Shown: piece by piece, positions 7,525 to 15,653 of the stretch | Layout: the number at the start of each line of letters is the position of its first letter | Numbering within the stretch: position 1 is the stretch's first letter | DNA from: JBMYYE01 sp049609065 | GTDB lineage: Bacteria > Pseudomonadota > Alphaproteobacteria > Rhodobacterales > Rhodobacteraceae | Assembly (NCBI GenBank): GCA_049609065.1 | Contig: JBMYYE010000013.1 | Coordinates: 1 to 32,232, forward strand | DNA: 32,232 nt | Direction of reading: 5' to 3' | Position numbers and translations under genes: made by a program | Notes under the pieces: generated by a model | The model's database searches: none | What the model was told of the DNA's origin: nothing | The model's input: only the letters and a program-made list of their open reading frames with translations

Positions 7525-8442
7525 TCATGAGCTCTGGCGCGACTTCAAAAGCCTTTGGGCTTCGCTTCGCAGAACACCCGCAAGAACATCACTGCCAGGT
7601 CGGGGCTCCGCCAGCTGCGGTTGAATAAGCGCGATGTCCCTACACGCAACTGGATCAGTGATCGCATGTAGACTTACGTCAGTTCCTCGGCGGGCTTCTG
7701 TCACGGCATAAATGCTCGGAAGGACGGCAATCCCCGCACCACTTGCGGCCATTAATCTAATAGCATCGAGGCTGGTTCCTTCGTATTCATCTGAAACGCG
7801 CCCCCCAAAGCGAGCGGCAATACCAGCAACAATATGGGCCAAACGGTGCGTGGCCCCCAATGTCAGCAATGTCTGCCCTTTTAGATCCTTTAGTTTCAGC
7901 ATCTTTTTGTTTTGCAAAAGCACATTGTCGAGTGCCAGCGCCGCCCAAAAACCTTCAGTGAACAAATGGGTTTGCCGCGTCCTCGGATGGTCCTCAGGCG
8001 TCGATATAATCATATCTAAACGCCCACTGCGCAGACCCTCTTCTAGCCCGCGTGTGCTCTGTTCGCGTACAATGAGACGAAATCTTGGGTGTTCTTTGTG
8101 CAATCGTTTTACCACCCCAGGTAAAAGATAGGGGCCAATCGAAGGCAACACCCCCAAACGTAAACGGCCTTGAAAAATTCCGTCATTTTGTGCGGCAATC
8201 CGCAAATCTTGTAAGTCGTGCAAAATACGCCGCGCCCGGCGGACGATATTTTCACCTGTTGGGGTGATCCTTGCGCCTGCGCGCCCGCGTTGAAAGAGCG
8301 TCACCCCCAAATCCGCCTCAACTTCGGCAAGCTGCGCAGAAAGGCTAGGTTGGCTGACGTTGAGCTTTGCCGCAGCCAATCCGACTTGCCCCGTATCAGC
8401 AATGGCGACGATGTATTCAAGTTGCCGAAATGTTGGCCGCAT
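7525..8442 (-). CDS. LysR-family regulator divergent from nhaA
   Basis: A 305-residue LysR-type regulator. The N-terminal winged HTH (1-60) is typical: FRQLEYIVAIADTGQVGLAA then LNVSQPSLSAQLAEVE. The rest is the two-lobed effector domain. Its sequence is closest in feel to the OxyR group (LGVLPSIGPYLLPGVV), but the OxyR peroxide-sensing cysteines are absent: where OxyR has HCLRDQAMGFC this protein reads HRLAHIVAGIA. It therefore should not sense peroxide by a disulfide and probably binds a small ligand or ion. It is transcribed divergently from nhaA with 99 bp between, the classic layout of a LysR regulator controlling its neighbour, similar in logic to NhaR of enteric bacteria. Its leader TCGGAGCCTAT is identical to that of nhaA. 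Confidence 0.9.
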   Translation of the reverse strand: MRPTFRQLEYIVAIADTGQVGLAAAKLNVSQPSLSAQLAEVEADLGVTLFQRGRAGARITPTGENIVRRARRILHDLQDLRIAAQNDGIFQGRLRLGVLPSIGPYLLPGVVKRLHKEHPRFRLIVREQSTRGLEEGLRSGRLDMIISTPEDHPRTRQTHLFTEGFWAALALDNVLLQNKKMLKLKDLKGQTLLTLGATHRLAHIVAGIAARFGGRVSDEYEGTSLDAIRLMAASGAGIAVLPSIYAVTEARRGTDVSLHAITDPVACRDIALIQPQLAEPRPGSDVLAGVLRSEAQRLLKSRQSS

Positions 8443-8445
8443 TAC

Positions 8446-8540
8446 ATAGGCTCCGACTATTTTAATTACAATTAATGTATATTTTTAATTATACAGATAG
8501 CAACCTATACTCTGAAAACAACGCAAATTTCGGAGCCTAT
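8446..8540. promoter_or_regulatory. divergent promoter with mirrored ribosome-binding leaders
   Basis: ATAGGCTCCGA (8446-8456) and TCGGAGCCTAT (8530-8540) are a perfect 11-bp inverted repeat, placed so that each arm is the GGAG ribosome-binding leader just before the start codon of the lysR-type gene (8442) and of nhaA (8542). The 73 bp between are very AT-rich and include TACA-ATTAA-TGTA (8467-8479), a candidate dyad for the LysR protein. Confidence 0.6.
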
Positions 8541-8541
8541 T

Positions 8542-9732
8542 ATGGAAAAACCCCTGTCCCGCATTCAAGATTTTTTGAAGTTGGAGGCGAGCGCTGGTCT
8601 CATATTGATGGGAGTGGCTTTGTTGGCGATGTTGGCCGCAAACACCGCGCTGGCACCGCTTTACGACAACATTCTGGGCACCTACATCAATGTGGGCATC
8701 GGTGAATTCGAAATCGCAAAGCCCGCTTTGTTGTGGATCAACGATGGCCTCATGGCGATTTTCTTCTTTCTTGTCGGGCTGGAAATCAAGCGTGAGGTTC
8801 TCACGGGTGAGCTTTCAAGTTTTGACAAAGCGGTGCTCCCGATACTTGCGGCAATCGGTGGCATGGCCATTCCAGGGCTCGTATTCGTTGCGCTAAACTG
8901 GTGGACACCCGAAAACCTATCCGGCTGGGCGATCCCCACAGCAACCGATATTGCCTTTGCCCTTGGCATTCTGGCCTTGCTCGGCAGCCGCGCGCCTGTT
9001 GCGCTTAAAGTATTCCTTCTGGCGATTGCCATCATTGATGACCTTGGCGCCATTGTCATCATCGCGGTTTTCTACACCTCTGAACTATCTACAAACGCGC
9101 TGACCTTGTCGATGTTAGGCTTTGCGCTTGCGGTGGCTCTCAATCGTATGGGCGTGCAACGTGTGGCGCCCTATCTGATTATTGGGGTCTTTATGTGGGT
9201 GTTTGTGTTGAAATCTGGGGTTCATGCAACACTTGCTGGGGTTCTCATTGCCTTGACCATTCCGCTAAAGAAAAAGGATGAAGGCAAGGCGCTGTTGTAT
9301 AGAATGGAACATGCGCTCCATCCTTGGGTTGCATTTCTTATCCTGCCAACATTTGCCTTTGCCAATGCTGGGGTTAGCTTGCGCGGAATTAGCCCATCGG
9401 ACCTCATGCAACCGCTGCCATTGGGCATCGCGGCGGGGCTATTCTTTGGTAAACAAATCGGCGTATTTGCCGCCACATGGATTGGCGTAAAAAGTGGCCT
9501 TGCTCGCCTACCAGAAGGCATTGGCTGGCGACATATCTACGGCGTGGCATGTTTAACTGGTGTTGGATTCACGATGAGCCTTTTCATTGGGTCGCTGGCC
9601 TTTGGCGCGGATGACACAATGAATGCCGTGCGCCTTGGCGTGATCTTTGGTTCCATTCTCTCAGGTGTCCTCGGCTATGTGTTGCTACGAATGTCCGCCG
9701 CGCCCAAACCAAAACCAGCTGCGCAAAACTAA
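8542..9732 (+). CDS. nhaA: Na+/H+ antiporter NhaA
   Basis: A 396-residue inner-membrane antiporter that exports sodium in exchange for protons, important for pH and salt homeostasis. Full length for the family and with all key parts: PTATDIAFALG with Asp136, AIIDDLGA with the ion-binding pair Asp166-Asp167, GVHATLAG with the His228 region linked to pH sensing, and Lys304 in FFGKQIG, which pairs with the aspartate site. About twelve membrane segments with two interrupted helices are expected. The first residues (LSRIQDFLKLEASAGLIL) match the amphipathic N-terminus of NhaA. The start at 8542 follows TCGGAGCCTATT. It is monocistronic and divergent from a LysR-type regulator that probably controls it. 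Confidence 0.97.
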   Translation: MEKPLSRIQDFLKLEASAGLILMGVALLAMLAANTALAPLYDNILGTYINVGIGEFEIAKPALLWINDGLMAIFFFLVGLEIKREVLTGELSSFDKAVLPILAAIGGMAIPGLVFVALNWWTPENLSGWAIPTATDIAFALGILALLGSRAPVALKVFLLAIAIIDDLGAIVIIAVFYTSELSTNALTLSMLGFALAVALNRMGVQRVAPYLIIGVFMWVFVLKSGVHATLAGVLIALTIPLKKKDEGKALLYRMEHALHPWVAFLILPTFAFANAGVSLRGISPSDLMQPLPLGIAAGLFFGKQIGVFAATWIGVKSGLARLPEGIGWRHIYGVACLTGVGFTMSLFIGSLAFGADDTMNAVRLGVIFGSILSGVLGYVLLRMSAAPKPKPAAQN

Positions 9733-9885
9733 CAAAGCGCCTCAGGGGCAGCAATGGAACGGTCAGTTTTCGCTTCTGTTGGACCTTCTTGGCTCATTCC
9801 ATTTGGCAGTGTCGCGCAATGCCTAGCCCTCATAAAAATCACAAGATGCCCTTAGGCTTCTCGTGATGAACGACCAAAACGGACC

Positions 9886-10458
9886 TTACCGCGACCAGCG
9901 GGTCACGCGTTTTGCCTGCCCCCCCATCGCATGCAACTCCCCCGACAGAATTCCATACATGGAGCGTTCGTTCAGCACGAAAAGAAAGATTTCGAAGTCC
10001 ACACGCCCTTCGGGATCTTGAAATTGGCCTGACGTGTAAATCTGTGGCAACATTTGCCCCTCTTTGCAGCCAGCAATCAGTGCCGCTTCATCACTTGTCA
10101 TAATATGTGGCTTTTCACCAAAAAGATGCTCACCCGCTTCCAGAATGGTTTGGCTAGGGGCATCAAGGGTAAAGCGGGCATCGTCGATGAACGTCAGCTC
10201 ATGCGTGCCGGGAGCCATATCCCCGATCACGGCCAATCCGGTCTCAGTTGCAATAATCTGCGCCTGTCCCGTATTACCCGCCGGAAGCGGCATGGTCCGT
10301 CCGTCGAAGGTCAACGTGCCAAAACTGTTGGACACCTGCCAATCCCCGATAAGCGTGAGCATAAGTTCTTCCTTGCTTAAGGTGCAGGCGGCGACAGGCA
10401 TGCCAATCGACACCAAAAGGCCCAGCAAAACGGCTAGCGGTTTTATCCATGTGATCAT
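9886..10458 (-). CDS. probable lipoprotein of the vWA cluster
   Basis: A 190-residue exported protein of unknown function. Residues 1-25 form a signal with a possible lipobox (V22-A-A-C25); the ordinary signal-peptidase alternative would cut at nearly the same place. The mature part starts with a domain that reads LIGDWQVSNSFGTLTFDGRT, resembling small beta-rich proteins in which a GxW motif opens a barrel, and ends with EIFLFVLNERSMYGILSGEL. It lies 10 bp downstream of the 290-residue exported protein and is the last gene of a three-gene minus-strand operon headed by the vWA protein. It probably works with them in the envelope. No catalytic motif is seen. Confidence 0.75.
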   Translation of the reverse strand: MITWIKPLAVLLGLLVSIGMPVAACTLSKEELMLTLIGDWQVSNSFGTLTFDGRTMPLPAGNTGQAQIIATETGLAVIGDMAPGTHELTFIDDARFTLDAPSQTILEAGEHLFGEKPHIMTSDEAALIAGCKEGQMLPQIYTSGQFQDPEGRVDFEIFLFVLNERSMYGILSGELHAMGGQAKRVTRWSR

Positions 10459-10468
10459 AGTTCAGTCC

Positions 10469-11341
10469 TCAGTTTCTAAAATACGTGCCCGTTACGAGTG
10501 CGGTGCAGGTTTCTGACCCACCCGCCATTTGGGCCAACATAGGTGTCAAATTCATGCGCACACGTGCCCAAGCATCAATCTGTGTTTTTGTTTTTGCGGC
10601 CAAAGCAAAGGTCACACTTAACGCCATACCAGAACCTTCGGCCTCTAATTTATAGGGCGCAGAATGGTACCCATTGATCCCACTTTCATTCCAGTGAAAC
10701 CTCGCAAAGTCTGGGGTGATATCCGCTGGCACCCAGCCCGGGTGGCTGAACGCAATGTCCCTGTGACCTGAACGCATGGCCTGTGCTGCGGCCGCTTCGC
10801 CGACACCTGGTGGGCAGCCGGTGATCTGGGTTTTCATCATCCTTACACTCCATGTGCCATGTTGCGGATTAATGCGTTTGGTTCCTCCGCCAGAAAAGAA
10901 GTCCTTAGGGCCGTCAAAATTTGACCCTGTTTTCAAAGCGTCATCTGCCGAGAAACTCAAATCCTCACGGAGGTCCGATCCCTCATTCTCAGCAAACGCC
11001 AGATCATCACGAAGATCACTTCCTTCATTTTGGGTGAAGGTCAGATCGTCGTGGTGCTCTTTAACCTGCCCATCGGCACCAAAGACCACTTCGTATTCCT
11101 CAGGTGACGCGTAAACTGGGCGGGGCGCGCTGGTTTTGGCGTCTTTCACGATGATCTCAGGCACGCCAAAAATGTCGATCATGCCTCGGCCGCCGAACAT
11201 ATCATTGAGCTCTGCGTCATTCAGCATCATCCCTGTGAAACTCAGCTCCCCGCCGTGATCGATATAGAGCGGGATTTCTTGCCCAACTGCGCCAAATGGT
11301 AGTGTTGAAAACAGCATAGCGCCTATCATGTATCTCTTCAT
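10469..11341 (-). CDS. exported protein with 14-residue tandem repeats
   Basis: A 290-residue protein of unknown function. The start at 11341 (MKRYMIGAMLF) is chosen because it has an AAGGAG ribosome-binding site and begins a signal peptide cut near AVG-QE (20/21); a longer frame reaches 11413 but overlaps the upstream vWA gene. After about 95 residues comes an acidic repeat: DDLTFTQNEGSDLR (98-111), DDLAFAENEGSDLR (112-125) and a diverged third copy EDLSFSADDALKTG (126-139). The C-terminal half (from about 155) is a folded domain with two cysteines (TGCPPGV; ETCTALVTG) that may form a disulfide in the periplasm. It is the second gene of the vWA operon, 11 bp after the vWA stop. I recognise no family. 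Confidence 0.8.
   Translation of the reverse strand: MKRYMIGAMLFSTLPFGAVGQEIPLYIDHGGELSFTGMMLNDAELNDMFGGRGMIDIFGVPEIIVKDAKTSAPRPVYASPEEYEVVFGADGQVKEHHDDLTFTQNEGSDLRDDLAFAENEGSDLREDLSFSADDALKTGSNFDGPKDFFSGGGTKRINPQHGTWSVRMMKTQITGCPPGVGEAAAAQAMRSGHRDIAFSHPGWVPADITPDFARFHWNESGINGYHSAPYKLEAEGSGMALSVTFALAAKTKTQIDAWARVRMNLTPMLAQMAGGSETCTALVTGTYFRN
10925..11050 (-). repeat. tandem 42-bp coding repeat, three units
   Basis: Three consecutive 14-codon units (consensus DDLxFxxNEGSDLR, the third diverged) lie inside the exported protein gene. The first two protein units are identical at 11 of 14 positions. They look like a recent in-frame expansion of an acidic linker. Confidence 0.75.
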
Positions 11342-11352
11342 TGCACGGCTCC

Positions 11353-13710
11353 TTAGTAAAGTTTGACAAAGGCTGTCTGGTGGGTGGCGCTGTTGGTGAT
11401 CTGGCCTGACCATTGATTGCTTGTGCCATCCCAGTTGCCTGGACGTGACAAGAGCAATTCGAGCTTGCCATCCCCAAAGGCAACGGTGCCTTCCATGCCG
11501 ATCACAACGGGGCGGTTGTCCCAGCCAAGACGTAAGTCTGCTTCAGCCACGGCTTTGTCCTGTAGCCCGAACTGGCTGGGATTGGACAACATCATCTGAA
11601 CTTTGATGGTTTGCGCCCGTTCGTCCGGCTCACCCATTTTCATAAGCCCAATCGTTGTGCCCATGATTTTATCATCAACGGTCCAACTGCGCTCCAGTGG
11701 CAGCCAGCCATCGGGTTTAGGCATGTCGCCATGGAAGCTGTTTCTAATCAGCTCAAAATCTGTCTGATCGCGTAGCACATCCGTCGTTTCGTGGCACAAG
11801 ATCCCTTGTGGCACATCTTCACAGGGGCCAATCTGAGCGTCCCACTGACGTGGGTTAAGGGTCACATTGAATGCCCCGTCATGCGCCCGTCCCATATGAA
11901 CAGTGGGGTGTTCGGCCTGTGCGCCGCTTGCGGTGGTGTAATAGAACGGCTCTTCACTGGCCCAACCAACTGGCATGGCCCATTCAAGGGCCACACGGCG
12001 ATCTTGCACACGGCATGGTGCATTTCCCTCACAGGTTTTCCAAATGGTAAATGGCAGTGCCTGAGAACCGTTTTCTGCGGCCCGCTCTTCATTGCTCAGC
12101 ATGGTGTCGGCGGCTTCCCCATTATCGGAGTGATCCCCCATATCTTGTATGCTTTTTGGCAAAATATCGATCACGGTCAGATGATGATCTGCCCCATCCC
12201 CGCGCAAAAGCTGAAGACGGTAGGTTCCAGGCTGGGTTTGTGGCGGCACAAGGACCAGTCCCTCTTCGGGCACCGCAGCCATCTGGCTATCCTGACCATC
12301 CAGCCCGATGAACATCACCTGATCATTGGCCGTGATCGGTCCTTCCACCCGAAGGCCGCCCCCCATACCAGGGCTGAGCGGTTCGATCAACTGTGATAGG
12401 GTAAAGCTTGGCATCTCCTCTTGGGCCGTAGACGCGGCATTTTCACTGATATTAACTGCGACCCCTGGCTCAACCAAAGTAATCGGGAAACGGCCAAGGT
12501 TATCCGCAAGGTCATACCCCTCACCCATGATAATGATGTCGTAGTCCCCTGCCGCAAGCTCATATTCCCACGGATTAAAGCTATGCGCGGTGGTTTCTGG
12601 GTCGCTTCCGAACCGGTAGGTAAATGTCACGTTCTGATCATATTCGGTGGCACCTGCAGGAAAGAGCATCACGCTATAGGTCGCATTTTTCTGTAAGGGT
12701 TTTAGGCTGCGTAACTCCAAAAGAATTGTGCCATCCGTGGCAAACTGCCCGATTGTTGTCAGCTCAAAGGCCGCATTGCTGGCGGCGAATGGGATGGACA
12801 CCTCTTGCGTTTCTTCATTGAGCGAGGCAGCAACCTGCCCGGTCCCGCCATCACCTTGGGCCGCGAAACGCCAATCACCCTGCGGGAGATCAATTTTTAG
12901 CCCCGTCAGCACCTGATCCGCCCCAGAGAGATGTCCGATTTCGCGCGTCTCTCCGGTCCCCACATTCGTTGCGGTCAAGGTGACCGAGGCAGGTCGAACG
13001 GTTCCTTCGGCAAGAGATAGGGTCACATGCACAGCTGTGGCACTCGCGGAGGTATCTAATGTACGGGTGGCATTTGTCAGTGCGCGGGTCAGTGTTTTTG
13101 CGTCTCGTGCATCCACATAAGTGCCACCCGTCTTGTCGGCCAGACATTGCAACTGTAGCTTGTCTGTTTCTTCGCGAATATCAAACCCAATGACATGGGC
13201 GGTGAAATTGACGCCCAGCTTTTCAAGCTCCGCCCCTACGGCGCAAGGGTCAAGGTCGCATGTTTCCTTGCCATCAGACAGCAAAACAACAGTAGCAGCA
13301 TTTTCGGTATATTTCAGTTCTTCCGCCGCCATGCGCACCGCTTGGGACAAAGGTGTTTTGCCCCTCGGAATAAGGCCTTGAACTTGTGTTGCCACGGAGT
13401 GCGCAGCATCGACTGATGGAGATTGCAAAAGCTCAATGTCAGAGCAGTCCCCTTTGCGACGATGCCCATAAGCAATGAGGCCCACCGCCTGTTGGGATAC
13501 AGTCCAGTTTTTCGAAATATCTGAAAAAACGCGGCGGGCGATATCAATTTTTGCCACACCATCCACCTGTCCCCACATCGAGCCAGACGCGTCAAAGACA
13601 AACATGAGATCGGTTCTTAGCGCATCTTGCGCATAGGCAGCGGGGCCTATGAGTGTACAGACAGTTGTTGAAATTCCTAGCCCAATTGCCCGCGTGATTT
13701 TGCCATACAT
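11353..13710 (-). CDS. secreted von Willebrand factor A domain protein
   Basis: A 785-residue exported protein. The signal peptide ends near AYA-Q28. A vWA domain (about 33-215) carries a complete metal-ion-dependent adhesion site: D40-A-S42-G-S44, Thr119 in GKTPLS and Asp146 in LLSDGKET, so it should bind a protein or peptide ligand through a divalent metal. The region after 220 is long and beta-rich (Ig-like or carboxypeptidase-regulatory-like segments, e.g. SVTLTATNVGTGETREIG, GDYDIIIMGEGYDL), and the last 150 residues resemble nothing I can name. It heads a three-gene unit with two exported proteins. The start at 13710 has a GGAG site 9 bases upstream that lies inside a hairpin stem (13720-13748), hinting at translational control. 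Its role is probably a periplasmic or surface binding platform; no enzyme motif is seen. Confidence 0.85.
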   Translation of the reverse strand: MYGKITRAIGLGISTTVCTLIGPAAYAQDALRTDLMFVFDASGSMWGQVDGVAKIDIARRVFSDISKNWTVSQQAVGLIAYGHRRKGDCSDIELLQSPSVDAAHSVATQVQGLIPRGKTPLSQAVRMAAEELKYTENAATVVLLSDGKETCDLDPCAVGAELEKLGVNFTAHVIGFDIREETDKLQLQCLADKTGGTYVDARDAKTLTRALTNATRTLDTSASATAVHVTLSLAEGTVRPASVTLTATNVGTGETREIGHLSGADQVLTGLKIDLPQGDWRFAAQGDGGTGQVAASLNEETQEVSIPFAASNAAFELTTIGQFATDGTILLELRSLKPLQKNATYSVMLFPAGATEYDQNVTFTYRFGSDPETTAHSFNPWEYELAAGDYDIIIMGEGYDLADNLGRFPITLVEPGVAVNISENAASTAQEEMPSFTLSQLIEPLSPGMGGGLRVEGPITANDQVMFIGLDGQDSQMAAVPEEGLVLVPPQTQPGTYRLQLLRGDGADHHLTVIDILPKSIQDMGDHSDNGEAADTMLSNEERAAENGSQALPFTIWKTCEGNAPCRVQDRRVALEWAMPVGWASEEPFYYTTASGAQAEHPTVHMGRAHDGAFNVTLNPRQWDAQIGPCEDVPQGILCHETTDVLRDQTDFELIRNSFHGDMPKPDGWLPLERSWTVDDKIMGTTIGLMKMGEPDERAQTIKVQMMLSNPSQFGLQDKAVAEADLRLGWDNRPVVIGMEGTVAFGDGKLELLLSRPGNWDGTSNQWSGQITNSATHQTAFVKLY

Positions 13711-13719
13711 TCGTGAAGT

Positions 13720-13748
13720 CTCCAGTTCATTTAAAAACAGAACTAGAG
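13720..13748 (-). promoter_or_regulatory. hairpin covering the vWA ribosome-binding site
   Basis: On the minus strand CTCTAGTTC, an 11-base U-rich loop and GAACTGGAG form a 9-bp stem with one U-G pair. The 3' arm contains GGAG, the ribosome-binding site, 9 bases before the vWA ATG. Folding would hide it, so the element could act as a thermometer-like or protein-controlled switch. It could instead be a leftover terminator of the upstream gene, but no T run follows. Confidence 0.45.
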
Positions 13749-13788
13749 CGTTTGGAATACAGTTTCATACCCTAACTGGTGTATGATC

Positions 13789-15525
13789 TCATCGGTGTTG
13801 ATCGACGACCTTGATGATGTGGCTTAGGATGAACTCCGTTTGCTGATAAATCAAAAGATCCGCCGTGTTCTCAACAGGAACAACCGTGATGTTTGAATTG
13901 CGTTTTTCGAGGTTTTGGTACTCGCTTAGATCAAACAATCCATCCTCGGTTGGGACAAGGCTGTGCATTGGAACGGCCAAACGGTCGATGGCGCAGTCGA
14001 CAGGCGCATGAAACATTTGCATATCTCGCACAAAGGTACGCGTGCCCTGAACGGCTAAATGCGCGCATGCGTCACGAACAAGTGTGGCCGTTTCGGGGTT
14101 GCGGCAGATTTGAAGATCAAGAGGCGTCGAAGCATGCGCGCGTTCCAAATACCAATCCAGCCCATATTTTTGCATCATTCTGAAGCCAAGTTTTGCAATC
14201 AACTCCAAGAGTTCTGGGGCATATTTTCCTAGGCGCAATAGGGTTGCCTGCGGCACGGGTAGTTTTTTGAAAGCGGCGCGGTTTAGACACCCGTTAAAAC
14301 CAACCGACACCAAGGCGCAAAATCTATCAGGATGCAGATCTTGTTCTGCTAAAATCGGAATAATGCCATCAGATAGCCCAACCCCCACACAGTTGCTTAG
14401 ACCTTGATCATCCATAAAGTCATGCAAAAGAACGCGGTTATCATCGAGCGGCGACAGCTCTTCATGGAGAGAGGAGTTCCCATAGCCAGGGCGCGACGGG
14501 ATCAACAGTTTTATCCGCGCTTTGGACAAAGCGACCTCAGCGTGCGCCGGTAGCAAATACCCCATAGCCATACCGCGCAAAAATATCACGGGTGTGCCTT
14601 TGGGATCACCCATCCATGTCCAAGCGATCTTACGCCCCTTTGGTGTCACAATGATTTTTTCGCGGTCCAATGGATCACGCCATGTCGATCTGAGCCCCCT
14701 TGTTTCAAGAAGCTGTCGGCTTGCAACCATCGCAAACAGCCGGATCAAGTCCGCTTGTGAAGAGGCCCCCGTCTTAAACAAAATTGCTTTCATTTGTGTG
14801 CGAACCGTGTGGCGCGACACCCCCCGTTTCTCAGCAACCAAGCTTAAATCACATAGCTGAAAAAACTGTCGTCCAACCTCAACCTCTGCATCCGTCAGAT
14901 CAAAGGCTTGTTTCAATCGATTTGACGTCGCAGGCGACCATGCCAGTTCCAGCGTCCGAATGGCGATATAGGGTTTGGGCTGGTTTAGCAGCCAGATTAG
15001 AAAAATCTCAGCGTGAAATGATGCATCCTCTTTTCCCTGATCAATGATATGGATCACAGATTGCGCAGCGTTGCCCCTTTGATTGGCGGCCCTTACAACC
15101 GCATCAAATACTTTGCGCGAAACCGAATCCACGCGGTCTTCAGAAAAGAACGCGCCAGAATTCGTGCCAAAACTATCGATACCTTCAACATTGATGGATG
15201 CAACGCGCAAATCAGGGCTGAGCACAACCGCAGGCCCCGCCACCTCTGAGACAATCCGTTCCAATGGATCGCTCAGTTCATTGATATCCAATCGATCGAG
15301 CGTGTCGCCCGCTGCGTCCAATTGTGCAATAAAGGCGCTGGCAAATCGGTTGCCCCAACTCCCATCAGACGTCTCAATTGTGTTCAGTTTCTGGTTCCAA
15401 TTGAGGATCAACTTGTCGAAGGCATCCTGATCGACAATAGATCTGAACGTGTCCGAGACAATTTCAAGATCAAGACTGCTAACAGCTTGTGCGCTGCCGT
15501 CTTTTGTTTTCCAGTCATCACTCAT
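13789..15525 (-). CDS. LuxR-type HTH regulator fused to an alpha/beta-hydrolase domain
   Basis: A 578-residue fusion. Residues 1-200 are a PAS-like sensory region (PAVVLSPDLRVASINVEG). Residues about 205-267 form a LuxR/NarL HTH (FDLTDAEVEVGRQF, SLVAEKRGVSRHTVRTQMKA, then KTGASSQADLIRL). Residues about 290-570 are an alpha/beta-hydrolase: GTPVIFLRGM near the oxyanion strand, RPGYGNSS, and a nucleophile elbow G383-L-S385-D-G387. The acid is plausible (Asp528 in TEDGLFD), but the catalytic His usually found in a GH motif near residue 555 is replaced by ENTADLLIY. The enzyme may therefore be inactive and serve as a ligand pocket driving the HTH. It lies upstream of the vWA operon on the same strand (78-bp gap) and downstream of the hydantoinase. 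A DNA-binding regulator is well supported; its signal is unknown. Confidence 0.85.
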   Translation of the reverse strand: MSDDWKTKDGSAQAVSSLDLEIVSDTFRSIVDQDAFDKLILNWNQKLNTIETSDGSWGNRFASAFIAQLDAAGDTLDRLDINELSDPLERIVSEVAGPAVVLSPDLRVASINVEGIDSFGTNSGAFFSEDRVDSVSRKVFDAVVRAANQRGNAAQSVIHIIDQGKEDASFHAEIFLIWLLNQPKPYIAIRTLELAWSPATSNRLKQAFDLTDAEVEVGRQFFQLCDLSLVAEKRGVSRHTVRTQMKAILFKTGASSQADLIRLFAMVASRQLLETRGLRSTWRDPLDREKIIVTPKGRKIAWTWMGDPKGTPVIFLRGMAMGYLLPAHAEVALSKARIKLLIPSRPGYGNSSLHEELSPLDDNRVLLHDFMDDQGLSNCVGVGLSDGIIPILAEQDLHPDRFCALVSVGFNGCLNRAAFKKLPVPQATLLRLGKYAPELLELIAKLGFRMMQKYGLDWYLERAHASTPLDLQICRNPETATLVRDACAHLAVQGTRTFVRDMQMFHAPVDCAIDRLAVPMHSLVPTEDGLFDLSEYQNLEKRNSNITVVPVENTADLLIYQQTEFILSHIIKVVDQHR

Positions 15526-15560
15526 TTAGATTAGCTGCTCACTTCCATAGGTCTCATGCC

Positions 15561-15577
15561 TCTAGGGGTAACCTAGA
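15561..15577. promoter_or_regulatory. inverted repeat upstream of the LuxR-hydrolase gene
   Basis: TCTAGG-GGTAA-CCTAGA is a perfect 6-bp dyad with a 5-base spacer, 36-52 bases upstream of the start codon at 15525. It fits an operator dyad, possibly for the LuxR-type protein itself. No T run follows, so a terminator for the hydantoinase gene is less likely. Confidence 0.35.
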
Positions 15578-15653
15578 AATGGCAAAACGCAAAGAGACGC
15601 TATTTGTAGACCGCGACGCAGTACTTAAAAGCAGGACCTGTTCATCTCATAGC

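Noticed and set aside
9838..9866. Imperfect hairpin between nhaA and the convergent lipoprotein gene as a terminator
   Set aside because: The stem has a mismatch and no T run follows on either strand.
11353..11413. Longer start (11413) for the repeat protein of the vWA cluster
   Set aside because: It would overlap the vWA gene and put 24 polar residues before the signal peptide; the ATG at 11341 has AAGGAG.
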